From the NCBI RefSeq assembly GCF_032854445.1, contig NC_088303.1, positions 17,305,501 through 17,369,500 of the forward strand: DNA of 64,000 nucleotides, written 5' to 3'. Positions 31,189 through 44,500 of this stretch are shown here, one piece after another; positions within the stretch are counted from its first letter, which is position 1; every line of letters starts with the position of its first letter. A program made the translations under genes and the position numbers. The notes under the pieces are model-generated. The model did not search any database. It worked only from the letters and a program-made list of their open reading frames with translations, and was not told where the DNA came from. The DNA comes from Liolophura sinensis. Lineage: Eukaryota; Mollusca; Polyplacophora; Chitonida; Chitonidae.

Positions 31189-33050
31189 ACTGCCAAGGCG
31201 ATGTTACTTGATGAACGACATTTATTATACCGAGCTCTGTCGGTCCTGACAATTTGAGGTATTCCCTGTTCACAAAACAGTAATTCTATGACATGCTTGC
31301 TGGTGTTCTGGTTTGGGGATATCTTTCTGACAAATGGGAATTTGGAGTAGTGGTCAACCACCAAGAGGTATTCCTCCCCTTTGAAGTGGGACAGATCAGT
31401 CCTTATCGTATGCCAAGCACAAAGAGGTATCTCTGTTTGGATATGGGGTGCCTTTGACTTTAAAGGTTTGTGTTCTTGGCAGATGGCACATGTTCTGGTT
31501 ATCTCATCTATGTTCTTGTTCAGGTTTCTCCAGAACACAGAAGTTCTCGCTCACAATCTTTTTTCAGAACCTTGGTGATTATGGTAAGATGTCGTTTTGC
31601 ATCATCTGAGGTATGAAGATTCTGTGACATTTCATGATGATGTCGTCGTCTACTGTTAGCTTGTTGCGACAGAGCCAGTAAGGTCTCGTAAGTGAGGTAA
31701 GTTCCGCTTGCGTGGAAGGTAAAGTACCTGCCATACAGTTAAGTGCGGAATTCATACACAGTAGCTAAGAGCTCATGTTTGATGTTGACATACCTTGTCT
31801 CTGCGTCTGTGAGTGCTTTACTGTTGAAGACAATTGGTTTCCCATCCTGTATACGGGCAACGCCTAGTCCCGTTGTGAAAGTTTCTACTTGGAGAGTTGT
31901 CTCCTTAGGCGGGTCAACGCAAGCCAGGGTGATCTGAGCACTGATGAGTTGCTTGATGTCCTCAAACGATTTTTGATGGAATATATATATGCGTCATGTC
32001 CGACATTCGTATACCATTCGTAGTCCGTAAAGGGCGTTCCAAGCCGATAATCGCAAGACTAGCTTTCCAAAACAACGTTTAACACTAGCTTCCAAAGACA
32101 AAGGTATGTAAGAAATTATACAAATAGGAAATAAAGCCGGTAACACACAAGAGAAAAGCGGTCATCAGTTTTCAATGATGCCGGGCAGACAGTGGATATT
32201 CCAGGCATGAATTCCATATCAAAGTTCAAATACGTAGTCCATGAATGAGTTCCAGGTCAAATAACAAACAAGGTATCTCAGTAGCGCTTTGATTGCAACT
32301 GTTCATAAAGGCATCATGCAGATGTAATGAACATGGCTGCCTTTACGGCCCCTCGCCGCAGGTTAAGCTGTATTAGATACAGTTCGAAAATGACGAGTCA
32401 GTCCATTCAAAAGCACTCTCTTTCCTCAACATTTTTCTCAGAGGTGCTGACTCAGAGCTAAAGTTTGGCACAAAGGGTCCCATGTATGTGTCGAGACCAA
32501 GAAATGTTTGAAGTTCTTGTGGCAACTGTATCTGTCGGATTCCAGATACTTTTGCAGGAATCTGTAGCGAACAAATGGGGAATAAACTGTGGTCAGGTAG
32601 CTTGAATCCGTATCAAGCTTGACATTCCAACATCCACATTTCGCATCCGTAATAGTGAAGAATTTTGCTCCATTTAGTTTTGGTAGAAATGATCTGGTAA
32701 TTTGGCTTTTTCCGGTAAACTAGGCTGTTCACCCACACTGTCGGTTCTCCTTGTCCTATTTTTCTGATGATGTTTTGTGATTCCAATTCATCTAATTCCC
32801 TTCCCGACACTGTCCACTGCGAATGATCCAAATGTAATATGATCAAACGAATCGCTGAGGTCATCGGGCGGCGAGGTGTAGGTTATGAAAGTGTCCCACT
32901 TCTGACACCATGATAACATATCGACTGTCAAGGCGGTGTTACTTGATGAACGACATTTTGACATTGTATCTAGCTCTGACATACACTGTTCAGATCTGCA
33001 CGGATACTCGAAGTATGACTTGGTGCGCATGCTCATTACAGGGTAACCAT
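31189..33050 (-). mobile_element. Inverted Ty3/gypsy relic
   Basis: An older, heavily deleted element on the minus strand. From its 5' side: an LTR remnant (about 32911-33050), a primer-binding site (32893-32910), an RT N-terminal piece (ELDELESQNIIRKIG, 32613-32864), an RT connection (LQTFLGLDTYMGPFVPNF, about 32430-32560), an RNase H piece (GLGVARIQDGKPIVFNSKAL, about 31740-31960), and integrase HHCC-to-core (31220-31538; CAICQEHKPLK and VVDHYSKFPF). A second LTR remnant (31189-31250) shares TTACTTGATGAACGACATTT with the first. Gag, protease and the RT palm are gone. Confidence 0.88.
32893..32910 (-). promoter_or_regulatory. Primer-binding site of the inverted relic
   Basis: On the minus strand TGGTGTCAGAAGTGGGAC follows an LTR end in TTATCA. 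This string is the tRNA-Leu-type site used by many Ty3/gypsy elements of invertebrates. Confidence 0.8.
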
Positions 33051-33260
33051 AAAATCTGAATTTAATATGGAATGGATTACATATTGTAACAATGTCTACA
33101 GTGTGAACCCATAGACAACTGGCTTCGCTTTGCTCAGCTCGCTGCGATCGCTATCAACACGCAATTCTATTGGCTTCTATTAAGATCATAATATTGATCA
33201 GGTGTCCTTGTTAGCCTAGCTAATATACAGTCTGCATGATGAATTCAAAGAATAACGGTG

Positions 33261-33358
33261 CATTATTTTACTGAATAATCTATTGCAATAACAGAATACA
33301 CTCTAGCATCACTCGGACAACAGACATTCTGTTAAATTTCACAGATTATTTTCTGAGA
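33261..33358. mobile_element. Foldback MITE (TA family), copy 4, right half only
   Basis: It matches the right arm: AATAACAGAATACACTCTAG, CATCACTCGGACAACAGA and TTCTGTTAAATTTCACAG, ending TTTTCTGAGAG. The left arm is absent. Confidence 0.8.
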
Positions 33359-33359
33359 G

Positions 33360-35726
33360 TGGTTTATGCCTGAAGTTGATAGATCCCTGGTCAATGAGGT
33401 CGATGGTTCGAATCCAGCTTTGGCTAGTTAATTCGAATAGAGTCACAAGGGCTAGGGCGTTTATTTTGGGCGTTCCTTTTTCTTCCGCCCATTAACCTGA
33501 CAGCGGAAGTTCTTGAGAACAAATAAAAAAGAAACATATAAATAATTTAATTTTCCCGATCTTAAGCTTATAAGGGGCAATCCAGTTGGTCAAATGTTTG
33601 CGTTTATACTCCAATAAACCGGAAAAAAAAATGAAGCCACACCCACGTAAGGCTGCTTTTTCTAAGAATAGAACAGAAAGACACCGAGGGCATGTAAAAT
33701 GACAGAACACTATAAATGTATCTGCTTTCGTCTATATTATATTCACATTCATAAACAGGAGCATCAGTACAAATTCTGTGGATAGTTTAGGATGAGTAAA
33801 GAGTGGTAAAACAGTAGTGCCTACCTCAGTACTGATCTGCTTGGTTTCTCACTTATCCGGCGCGCCGCTTTTCTCAGAGGCGTGCGCTGATCAGGAGACC
33901 ACCTGCCATGAAACAAGTAAACATGTCGTCAACATGGTGTTAAATGTTGTACTGAGTGCCGCAGTCTTGCAAATCAGTGAAACCACTAGCGATACAGCTG
34001 ACGATGACGACGAAAATGCTGGAAGTTTAGTGCTTTATACTGCTTAGGTGTTAAAGTACAAAAATAAACACAATGGCATCAGTGTTTAAGGGTGACTTTT
34101 TTTATAATTGTGATTCTACAATATTGTGAGGCCTCACCGAATCATGTATCCACCATTCTGCGCCAGAGCTCGCCGGTCCCGCCAATGCGGTGCATTAGGC
34201 GTGCGCCGCCGACTCAAATTTTACATCACTTCCGGTAAATCAAGCAACCTCGCCGCGGCGAAGCGCGCCGGTTAGCTGGAATCAGGACCCTATTAGCACT
34301 TCCGTTCCCTCTCGGGAGGGAATGTGGCTCTGTGTATTTTAGGGTGTAAAGTCTCTTTTCGCTGCCAGCCTTCCACTTTTGGTGTATAGATGCATGTTTG
34401 GTATATAATGATAAAAATTGTCTAAGCTTTGGGCAGGTATGAGTTTTAATGATGAAAATTTGAAATTTTGGGCGAGAGGACACAAGGAGACAGATGGTGA
34501 TAAGGCTGCGTCCCCTTGGCGTTGCTAGGCATCTCTCCCAGCTGCCGGCATACAAAGGTCCAGATTTTGATGGTCAACCTATGTCAAGATTTTTATGGCT
34601 TCTTTCTCACAGGCTGGGCCAGATATGCTCTTAAGCTTATTGGCCACGGAATGTTTGGGACTAAGTTAGAGCGCTAAACGTTAACATTGTCGCTTATGGA
34701 AAATTCATGGGGGCCTGTGGCCAGCAGGATGGTCGCAAATCAAGTAGGCCCGATGAGCTTGATCACAAACAGGCCTGCTGGGTCAGCGAGTGCATGTGCA
34801 TAGCAGAGTGCGTGTGCTTGCCAAAACAAGCCAGTTTGATCAAAATCACATTCCAACTGATGTTTAAAATACACACTGTTGTTCTTGGATAACCAGTATG
34901 GTTGAATATTTTGATATCATCCATCTGTCGCAATTACACGTTTTGCAACCGACCTGACAAAGTGACCTTTGTAGCCTACACGCTCCCGCATATCCTTTGC
35001 TTGCAACAACAACAGCAGGTAGACCGTTATGAACAGTGCAAACGCCTTATGGCCTAAAAAAATGCATCTTACAAAATAAATTCAACTCGTTCTGCATCTT
35101 CTGCGCCCCAAGTTCTCTAGCTCGGTATTCACCTTCTGAATGTTGAGCCATTCACAATTCATTTTGAAACGACAAGCAGATGAAAAATGTCGTTCTTGAA
35201 TGTAAAAACTGCTGTGTAAACTTTTGTATGAACCGCTGCGCAGATTCGTACAGGTTGCACAGCGATTTTTTTCGTTTATACCCCAATAAACCTAAAAATA
35301 TTACAGTCAATCCTTAAATAAATAATAATTAATAGAAATGAATAATAGTTAATATAAAGAAATAATCAGGCCCAAATACTATAATTACCCATGCTAGTGC
35401 CATGCGCTGCATTAGCTTAAGTTAGGCCTACCTCTTACTTTTGTACTTTTGTCTCACGCCTGTAGATACAATCTCGTAAGATGGATGACATTCTCCTCTA
35501 GATTTTTGAAATAGTGTCGTAATGTGAATGGTCCCTATAACCGGTTTTATTGTATGTGTCATGATGGATTTCCTCAGGTGTACGATTGAACCCTGAGTAC
35601 TTATAATTCACATTCATTAAAAATACATTATTAAATAAAAATGAAAAAATATACACAAGCACGAACTCACAGCCTGCACCATGATATCCGATCTGATTAG
35701 AATTATCACTCCTGGTCATGATGATC
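33360..35726. other. Intergenic, with a CpG-rich patch
   Basis: No gene recognised. Bases 34140-34290 are rich in CpG (for example CGCCGCGGCGAAGCGCGCCGG) in an otherwise AT-rich region, which could mark a regulatory element. A short string containing CCAATAAACC recurs near 33610 and 35283. The open frames at 33817-34047 and 34226-34555 match nothing known to me. Confidence 0.4.
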
Positions 35727-35942
35727 AGCGTGCTAATGGGCGCAGTGACGCCTCTCGCCGATGCGGTCGGTCTGAGTTCACGCTGGCTTCCTCTCCGGTC
35801 ATACGTGGAAAGGTCTGCAAGTAACCCGCGGGTGTCGTGTGTTTGTTCCCACTAATAATGCTAGCCGTCGTTGTATAAGTGAACTATTCTTGAGTACGGC
35901 GTGAAACACCAATCAAATAAATAAATAAATAAATAAATAAAT
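35727..35942 (+). mobile_element. SINE-A, diverged
   Basis: It includes GCGCAGTGACGCCTC, TGAGTTCACGCTGGCTTCC, CTATTCTTGAGTACGGCG and a long (AAAT)n tail. The tRNA-like A box is lost or decayed. Confidence 0.88.
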
Positions 35943-35954
35943 ATTAATATTCCT

Positions 35955-36174
35955 GGCCTCCGGGATCGAGGTGTTTAGTGTGCCAGTTCGGCGCAGTGAC
36001 CCAGGAGCCCTCACCAGTGCTATCGCCCTTTCATGCTGGCTTCCTCTCCAGTCGTACGTCGGAAGGTCTGCAGTTGCATACGGGTGGTCGTGGTTTTCGT
36101 TCCACCGTAATGTTAGCCGCCGTCGCATAAGTGAAATATTCTTAAGTACGGCGTAAAACACCAATTAAATATAA
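35955..36174 (+). mobile_element. SINE-A, second adjacent copy
   Basis: It contains GCGCAGTGACCCAGGAGCC, CATGCTGGCTTCCTCTCC, AATATTCTTAAGTACGGCG and an AATTAAATATAAAT tail. It follows the previous copy's tail by about 12 bp, so it probably inserted at or beside that A-rich tail. Confidence 0.88.
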
Positions 36175-36465
36175 ATGGGCTATCGCAACTTCTGCCTCTG
36201 TCGTGCAAGACGGCAATTTCACAACATGGCCACCATATAAACCGTATTTTTCGTATCACCTATCAGTGCAAACCCTGCCCATCTGTAAAGAGACTATACG
36301 AAGCATGAACATGTGTCTAATTTACCTTCAGGGTATACCCAGTATGTCAACAGTTTCTGGTCTAAAAAGACCAAAACACATGTTTAAAACTAAGTAACAT
36401 ATAAGTGTCCATATAACACCACTTTAGACCCAGTGTGGATTCATCTGCCGCATTATCAAAGGATA
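36175..36465. other. Intergenic spacer
   Basis: Nothing recognised. Confidence 0.5.
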
Positions 36466-36713
36466 CTCTCAAAAATTTGATCTGTTGACCTTAACAGAAA
36501 GTCAGTTGTCTGAATGATGCTAGAATGTGTTATGTTATTATAATATTTTTCATATTCAACATAATGTCATGTTAGTCTAACACAATCTTTTTGTTGAATT
36601 AATAGAATGTGTGGTGTATATTACTGAGCAATCTGCTGCAATAGTCGATTACATTCTAGCCTTACTCAGACAACAGACGTCCTACTAAAATTAATAGATT
36701 AGTTATTTGAGAG
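36466..36713. mobile_element. Foldback MITE (TA family), copy 5, best preserved ends
   Basis: 248 bp between TA dinucleotides (36464-36465 and 36714-36715). Termini are CTCTCAAAAATTTGATCTG and, in reverse, CTCTCAAATAACTAATCT. Inner blocks ATGATGCTAGAATGTG and TACATTCTAGCC pair across the element. A TA duplication and long inverted repeats suggest mobilisation by a Tc1/mariner-type transposase. Confidence 0.88.
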
Positions 36714-36715
36714 TA

Positions 36716-36886
36716 TGGTTGAAACTTCATAGAACAACCAGTCTTCTCACTAGAGTTGATTAGATATTAGTAATCAGCTCAAATTCCATTATCAGATTGT
36801 TGTTATTTTTTCACCAACATTTTTATTCCTGCGGAAAACCAATGGAGGTCTACGTGCAGCTAGGAGTTCTATTAAGCAGGGGATTT

Positions 36887-36922
<36 letters not shown>

Positions 36923-39900
36923 GTCCGGTTTTTATGACGACACTGGCTAACAGGGGGGTACAGCTCAGATTTCCGAAGTTATTTGAAGAGGTGTGCGTGA
37001 CAATGTCACGCTTTAAGTAACCTCTAATTAATAACTTCTTCTGAAGAAGACAGTTAGCCGTATGAAGAAGTCTTTTCGATGCTACAGTGACGTACGTATC
37101 TTTCACCCTTATAGTACATCAACTGAAACAGCTGGATAGACGACATGATTTTCTGTGGAGACACTTTCACAAAGCGGCGTAAGACATTTTTTTATCGAAC
37201 ATTTGTCGTACGATATACTGTAAGTCACTATTACCGTACCATTGTTCCATAAGTGCGTTTATTGTACACGTACGACATCTGTGTGAAACTGGGCCCTCAT
37301 ATGTATTAGGCCTAATCAAACGGTGTGCCATTTGAGTTCCAAGATCTGACAGATGATCAGGTCCACATCTTATGTAGACACAGTTTTCAGGAAAACTGAT
37401 TTTCTGGAGAAATCTCGAAAATGTCGATTATTTGGTTAAGTTCTCCAGGCCGATGATAAGATAAAGCCATCGTCACGAAATTGTCCGTGGGAGTGAACGC
37501 TGTGTGGAAAGGCCTCGGCCATTCCATTGATATGGCGACAAAGTCACAAAGTTCTGAACTTGGCACAGCTCACTGCGCGGCTGCGACAATTTGTCTGTAG
37601 TAGGCCTACTTGCCACTGAAATTGAATTCAATGAACAATACGCTGTAGCTCCACCTCACTTAATTTAAAAATTGTACATATCATTTCCTTTTCAACCACT
37701 GAAGCACTTTTTCAGTGGAATTTAACATACAATTATTATGAAAATGAGGCTAAAAATGATTTGTTTGTGCCATTAAAGACGCAAGCTTCATATAACTGCA
37801 AATTGTTTCTCTACAACCCATAGTTCTCTCGGGATGTTTCAAAAGATTGATGGCCGAGGCGGTTAAAAGGTTGAAGAATTACGGTAGCCATTGGGAATGC
37901 TATTCTGTGTTTTCCGGAGCTTGGCTATCACGTATAATCTAGTTGGACATTTTGGACACTTGAGAATTGTGTCATTGCATTTGACACAAAATGACGCAAA
38001 CGCAGGGCTGGTCCCAAAAGACTCCCAACTCCTTTTCGTAAGAGTCTCGACGCTTACAGTGTTAATTTCGTTTTCAACCAAGGTCCAGGCCGATTGTCTT
38101 TGTTATCGAACAAGTCTCGCGCAAACGAAGGACACAAACCTAAAGAGCTGCTTTCCGCACCCACTGCACCGCCCCAATACGTCCCTATTCGATTTAGAAT
38201 AAATTTATTATAGCCATGAAGGCTTCCCCAGTATACGCTCCTAGTGGGAAGATGACGGCATTCGCCGAAGAGCGTATACCGTCTTTCCTGGCTAAAACAG
38301 GGAAAACTGCAAACCCTTTCTCCCCCAGTTTATTGCAGTCTCCCGTCGGGCTGTCAACACCTGCTCGTGGAAGTATCCACGTTAATGAATTGGTAGTCCA
38401 GACGCTTGATCCAACTGACATGTAGGGTTCAAGAAACATAGAATTTAATTTACTTCAACCCACAGGGACGGATTGTTTGAAGGTGCGTCTGGATAACATT
38501 GCGCTGCACATAGGGGCCTACTGCCCAACGGCCGAGACACGGAAAATCTCTCATCTTCGAATTTATTTCCTATCTGAAGAAGGAAGAACTGACTAAGTTT
38601 TATTTCGTGGGGTTACCATGGTTGTGATGCCCGTCATGTTCACGTAGTCCTAAATATCCGTCACATATGTTCAACCAAGATGGGGCTTTCTCACTGTGAA
38701 AACGAGACGCACTCTAGAGCAGAGTAGGTATTATAGTGCAACAATGCTTCTCTGTCAGGAGAATTCTCAGACGATTGTTCTCTCCCTGGTAGTCTTAAAT
38801 TTGGAATTTGGCGCCACTGAAAGGCGAATATCTCAGCCAATAAAACAGCGGCAAGTTGAGCAATGGAGGCAGTCAGCACTGGACCCCAAGTTGTGAGATC
38901 AGGGGAAGTAATTAGGGTCTAAGTACTGGACTAAATGAATTTGTGGCCTGAATACCTATGATAGCCCACTACTTGTCCTCCAATGTGGAGTTTTTTGATG
39001 AGAGTCGTGACGCGGGTATGTTCCGAAGCGTGCGTCTCTGATTTTAGACTCGTTGACGTTCAACGTTGCATGTAGTAGGTAAATCCAACACATAATATTT
39101 ATATTTTGGTCATATCACGATGGTGTTCCCTTGTAGCAGACCGGACCCATTGCCAATATAGATATTTTAAGTGCTGCCTCACTGAAACGCCATGCCAAAG
39201 GCACCGTAGTTGTGTCTTTATGACGTGAAGAACTGTGGATAGTTCCTAGGTCATAGGCCTACGATTTACAAAAACAAAACGCTTTTTAATTTGTTTATTG
39301 ACATATGACACATATATAAGTACCACATTTCTCATATAGCCAATAATGCAATATTCATTCAAGCTTTTGAAAATGAGCTGAATATTCTGTAACAAGATGA
39401 CGTAAGCATGCAATACAATCAGCATGACTAAATACGTATGTACATATAATCTAAATGTAGTCTTTACCTAGTTAATATTGCTGAATATAACACAACCAAA
39501 CTATTTGTAGCCTATTATTTTAAAACGTGTGAAGATTCGAACAATCCCGCTTTAATTTGCCGTACTGGTGCATGAGCATGAGTTCATACATTATTTGATT
39601 TTTCCCATACCATAAAGAAGCACTGATAAGCTGTAAGGTGCCAGCAGTCACTTAACCGGTTCACATTCGAGTAAATGAGAGAAGTATAGCATGCATGTAT
39701 GTACATAACGGTAATTTTCCGCTGGGTGAAATAAGGATAAGTCAGCCAGTGTAAGATGAGTGTCGTATGTAGGCCAGTTATTGTTGTACGAGACAGGGAG
39801 GTGGATGCAAGACCAGCTAGCCGTGACACAGCTGTGACAGTCACGCACGGAAAACAATCTGGCCTACTTTCATCTCATTTGTACAAGCCTTGAGCCAATG

Positions 39901-41266
39901 GGAACCATTGAACAAATAACCTCCCGATTCACAAACCATGAACATGACAAAAAGGCGCAAAAAAGGAAACGAACAACATTGGCTAAATCGCTATTTCCGA
40001 AGTGACATATGTCAGCCGTGTTGACTGAGGGTTTGGACATTAAACTATATAAATTCTGGATGGTTCAGGTTCTGGCCGGTATTAACGTCGAGAAATAAAC
40101 TCATTAACCTCAAAACCAGGAAGAAATTTTTTAAGAGGCCACTGGCTTTACACAAAATTTAACACGTGCTAAACAGCTCCTGTCAGTTTTCAGCAAATCG
40201 GATCCTCTTTTCAAGACTGTGTGTAACAAACACCTCGTCTAAATACACATATTTGTGTTTGTATTTGTGTGGAATGATTCAACAGACATATGAAGTTGTA
40301 TTTGGCACCGACACGTTTCATGGGCTTGGTCAGTATGCCAGTTACCATCAGTCCCCTTGTTCAATAGTGTTTTAATTAGCAGCCCCGATATGACGGTCAA
40401 TCAATGCAGAAATGCCCCAAGGCACATAGTATGGAGGAATGTCAAGTGTAACATCAGAATGGGAGAACTACATGCACAAAAGTATGACAACAGGTGTACT
40501 GGCGACACGGAGACTGAAATCGACATGGAGTAGCATAACGGAAACAATCAAACTATAACCCAAACCATCTGATCAAGCCATATCCACGTAACATATGTTC
40601 ATGAATTTGCGTGAAAGTGTTGCCTTGGGGCATAGGGAGGAGGGATTGAAGTATCTAGCGCTCTGCTCCATATTAAACTGGTCTAATCCCGCTTAATTAA
40701 CCTGGGGCTAGAGACCGGATATACATCCTGTCTTTAACATTGCCACGTTCTAACTTGTATACATGACGAATTAAAATCAGAGATCAACTGTGTTACCCAT
40801 TTTCATTACCAACGACTTACATACATGTATCAGTATTTGACACGACTTATACTGGTTACATTTTACATCTTTACGCCTTTCCAACGTCACTGAAAAGTGT
40901 CTATCTCTTTGTATGAATGGTGGATTGTGTTGAACGTTGTAAGTTTGGAAATTTTCTTTCTATTATTGAATCATTGAATGACTATGTCTTAACTTCAATC
41001 TGGGATTAAGTGACTCTTAATCCCAGTTCCAATATTTCAGCCGTGTGGTGGCCAAATTGTTGACGATTGCCATACGAATGTCTGTATCCACGCTGAGATA
41101 AACTAACACCATGCACCTTTGAAATCCATTTCATTTACGCAGTGATCACGTTATAGTCACGTTATAGCGACTTCTATTATGGCGTCTGATTCCCAGCAAG
41201 GCCTGTGATGCGAAGCCACAGCTGAGCCCAGTGGAGCGTGATTATAAGCTTTTGCCTCCTTGTTTA
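36716..41266. other. Intergenic, no firm gene
   Basis: An AT microsatellite is at 36891-36919. A SINE-B scrap (GTGCTGCCTCACTGAAACGCC, minus) is at about 39172-39205. Other open frames (37891-38202, 38696-38896, 40166-40375) match nothing recognisable. A more protein-like frame at 38216-38596 is listed separately. Confidence 0.45.
38216..38596 (+). pseudogene. Unidentified protein-like frame with an internal TAG
   Basis: I do not recognise it. From ATG 38216, 69 codons are open (start MKASPVYAPSGKMTAF, rich in Pro, Ser and Ala), then TAG at 38423-38425. The same frame continues open for 56 codons (GSRNIEFNLLQPTG onward) to TAA at 38594-38596. The second part contains a plausible alternating hydrophobic pattern (LKVRLDNIALHIGAY). 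It could be a decayed gene or exon, or chance; no splice signals tie it to neighbours. Confidence 0.2.
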
Positions 41267-41408
41267 TTCATTTATTTGATTGGTGTTTATGCCACACATA
41301 AGAATATTTCGCTTATGCAACGGTGACCAGCATAATGGTGAGAGAAAACTGGTTGAGCCGGTGGGAATATCACGACCATCCGCAAGTTGCTGCAGACCTT
41401 CCCACATA
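41267..41408 (-). mobile_element. SINE-A, 3' part, downstream of PIGM
   Basis: Minus-strand copy with the family's GACCATCCGCAAGTTGCTGC complement, ATAAGAATATTTCGCTTATG complement and an AAATAAATGAATAAAC tail. It lies in sense with PIGM, 160 bp past its stop, and its tail offers AATAAA on the PIGM strand. Confidence 0.87.
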
Positions 41409-41499
41409 CCTTTACTTCCCTCGTCACGGATCCTTTTCTACAGGTGCCAATGAAACAGAGACCAGACTTATTTTTTTCCCACCACACATTCCTAGTAAA

Positions 41500-41550
41500 A
41501 CAGTGCTGTATTTCTGATCATGTCTGATAAAAAAAAAAAAACAGCACTGT
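41500..41550. other. Perfect 10-bp hairpin past the PIGM stop
   Basis: ACAGTGCTGT (41500-41509) and ACAGCACTGT (41541-41550) are exact reverse complements with a 31-base loop that includes 13 A (T in the PIGM sense). It starts 17 bases after the stop codon, so it should lie in the 3' UTR. Confidence 0.7.
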
Positions 41551-41567
41551 AAGAAGTTCCAGTACTG

Positions 41568-44500
41568 TTACTTTGCCTTTGCTTTTGACCATGAGACTTC
41601 AGCAGTTGGTGTAACTGGATGGTTCCAACTATCAAACGTGTAAGCTTCTATCACCGACTTTGCGATATAAATATTGACGAGAAAGAAAAGAATTCCAGCC
41701 ATCCAAATGTAGAGAAAGGTATTCTGGCCTTCAAACTCCAGGTAGTAGGCTGGCAACAACCACAATCCCTGCAAGAAGCAAATGTACATGTATTAAAAGA
41801 TTCATATAAACCACAGGATAAATGGCACTTTCAGTTGCAACACAACATCTGACTGTTGTCATATAAGTCGCATATTTGACGTTTCAGTGTTTTGAGAAAA
41901 TTTTATTTGTCATATTCAGGATACGTATTGGGTCGGTGGCTCGGAGGTGAGGGATTCATTTATTAATTTATTTATTTGATTGGTGTTTTACGCCGTATTC
42001 AAGAATATTTCACTTATAGGACTGCAGCCAGCATTATGGTGGGAAGAAACTGGGCAGAGCGCTGGGGAACCCATGACCATCTGCAGGTTGCTGCCAGACC
42101 TTCCCACTTCAGTTGTTGGCTGTTATATTAAAGGAAGAAAGGAACTAACAAACATTATATCAAAAGTAAACGTGCAAAATACAGATAAGGGGTAGTTAAT
42201 GAAATGGTTATAAACCATGCATGTTCAGTTGTTGGTTGTTAAAAATATTAAAAGAAAGAAAGGAATATACATACAAATATTACACATAAAATAGACGTAT
42301 ATAGGCCTACAAACACCAAAGACAGGGTTTATTCTGTTCAGAGGTATACACTGTAGAGTATTTATTATTCCCTGGAATTTATTTTCGCGGATTTACTTCA
42401 AAAGATGGGAATTAATTTTTGCATAATTAATCAAGGAAATACTGAAAAAATCTTAAAACTGTTTAATTTTCTAAGTTATAATATGGCTGAAATTTCTCAA
42501 CCACGTCAAACAGCTATTATCAAGAGTGACTAGAGTCCTCTTTTTCTTTCTTGCAATGCCGCCAATCCTTGTATTCTTGATCAGACATTAAAACAATCGG
42601 GGAATGAATTATCATGAAATGTAAGACGATGACATCTGCACCTACTGTGAACATTATTCAAGGAGTCTAAGAGGTGTCAACTGGTAAAGTGACCTGTCAC
42701 CTTCTGTGCAGCACAGTTCAGCAGTAAAACATATAAGTTCACCATTATCATAGCCAGTCATTCATGCAGTCAAGGAGCACGATTAGTTGTGAATTGTTTT
42801 CGGTTTTAATCGTTCTATGTAATCAGTCTGAAACAGCTAAAGTTGCGTAGTTGTCAAACAGCCATTGCATTCTTCTATACAGTATACATAAATTGTTAGA
42901 AGCTCACTCATTGGTCCACTGGAGACAAACAGCCAATGGAACAGTGTGTATCAAAGAGACATTCACTGGAAGCCAGCAGGTATTGTATCTACTGTACTTT
43001 TACTTTCCTGGCATGCCGAAGATTGATCAAACTAAATATGAATGGATTCCCACTTTGTTTTATACCCACAAAGCCATATAAGCCATAGTTTGAATATGGT
43101 TAAAGCCTAAATTAATTTTAATTTAATTACAGCCAATACACACTAGGCCACTTTGGCTTGTCACATATCTGTATAGTTTCGAATGCAATTCAATTTTTAT
43201 CCAAAAATTTGAGTATCTGTACCAGAAAAACACAGAAGTTTTTTTACCCCAATTTTTGGTTTTATAACTGAATTTTACCACCGAATACAAGGGTCTAAAA
43301 TCAATGTGTATGAATCCCTGGAGGTTTGACAGAAAACTTGTTGATCCACCAATAAGCTCTGCATAGTGCAAAGTATAGATACTAGTATAAAAACTGCACA
43401 CATGACAAATAAAATTTTTTTTGAAATACTGAAACATAAAATATGAAACTTCTCATTTTTTTTTGGTGGAGTATCTAAGCAAATGCACTATGCTAACAAG
43501 ATACAGGCTAGTATCTACAACATACTTTTACCTGTGCTATAAACCAGGAGACAGTTAGTAAGATCCCTTTGCCGACTTTCATTCGTAACCGTGGTATCAC
43601 TAGCGGTACGAGACACAAATACCAGAGGAAGTACTGAAACAGAAAACAGTGTCAGTTATTAGAGATTTGAGAGCATACCACAGAACGTGAAGTGTAAAGC
43701 ATTTAAACACAACATAAATGGGATTATGCATCTACTATGGCCCAAGAGTAATACCTCAAGCTACGTCAATTTAGACACTCAGAGATCAAGCCTGGAAATA
43801 CATTTTAAGCCAGCACAGGACAGAATGACAAATCCTCCAGCTACAAGCATTCCGATTATTAAAAAAAAGTGACAATGCTATTAACTGGCCACTGTCAAAA
43901 TACTGTTTGATGCAGAACATTGTCCATGTCCTGCTGGTTACAGAGAGATATCTGAGATACTGATAACCTAGACTAACATGTCAAAATCTAGGATCTACAC
44001 TATTTCACTGGCAATGGGCTAAGGCCCATTCATTTTGGCTAAGATTATTAATGAAAGATCATCATCTACACATAAGCATTTTACAACATGTTTTCACTGC
44101 AATCATGAAATAATCTTTCATACATGAATAAAACCCAATCCTATGCACATACAACTGTCTGAGTGAATGAACGAATGAATTAATGCTTGGGGCCTAGCGT
44201 CATACTTAACAATATTTCTGTCATATGATGACAAGGAGTCATTAGATGTGTGTGTACATATATTGTATCTTCTTGTGGCAGGGCGAGTCCATGTCGCCAA
44301 ATTGCTGTCGCCATTGAAGTATCATGCTGAAGACACCAGACATGACAACCCACACGGTCACATTATACTGACACCGGGCTGACCAGTCATGTTTCCTCGG
44401 TCTAACCTCTCAATGCTGAGCGCCAAGCCAGGCAACAACAAGTACATTTTTGAAGTCTTTGGTATGACCCGACCCGGGTTTGATCCCAGGTCCCCTGACT

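Noticed and set aside
33817-34047. 76-codon frame near the CpG-rich patch
   Set aside because: Starts with a plausible hydrophobic stretch but has no homology or splice context that I can name.
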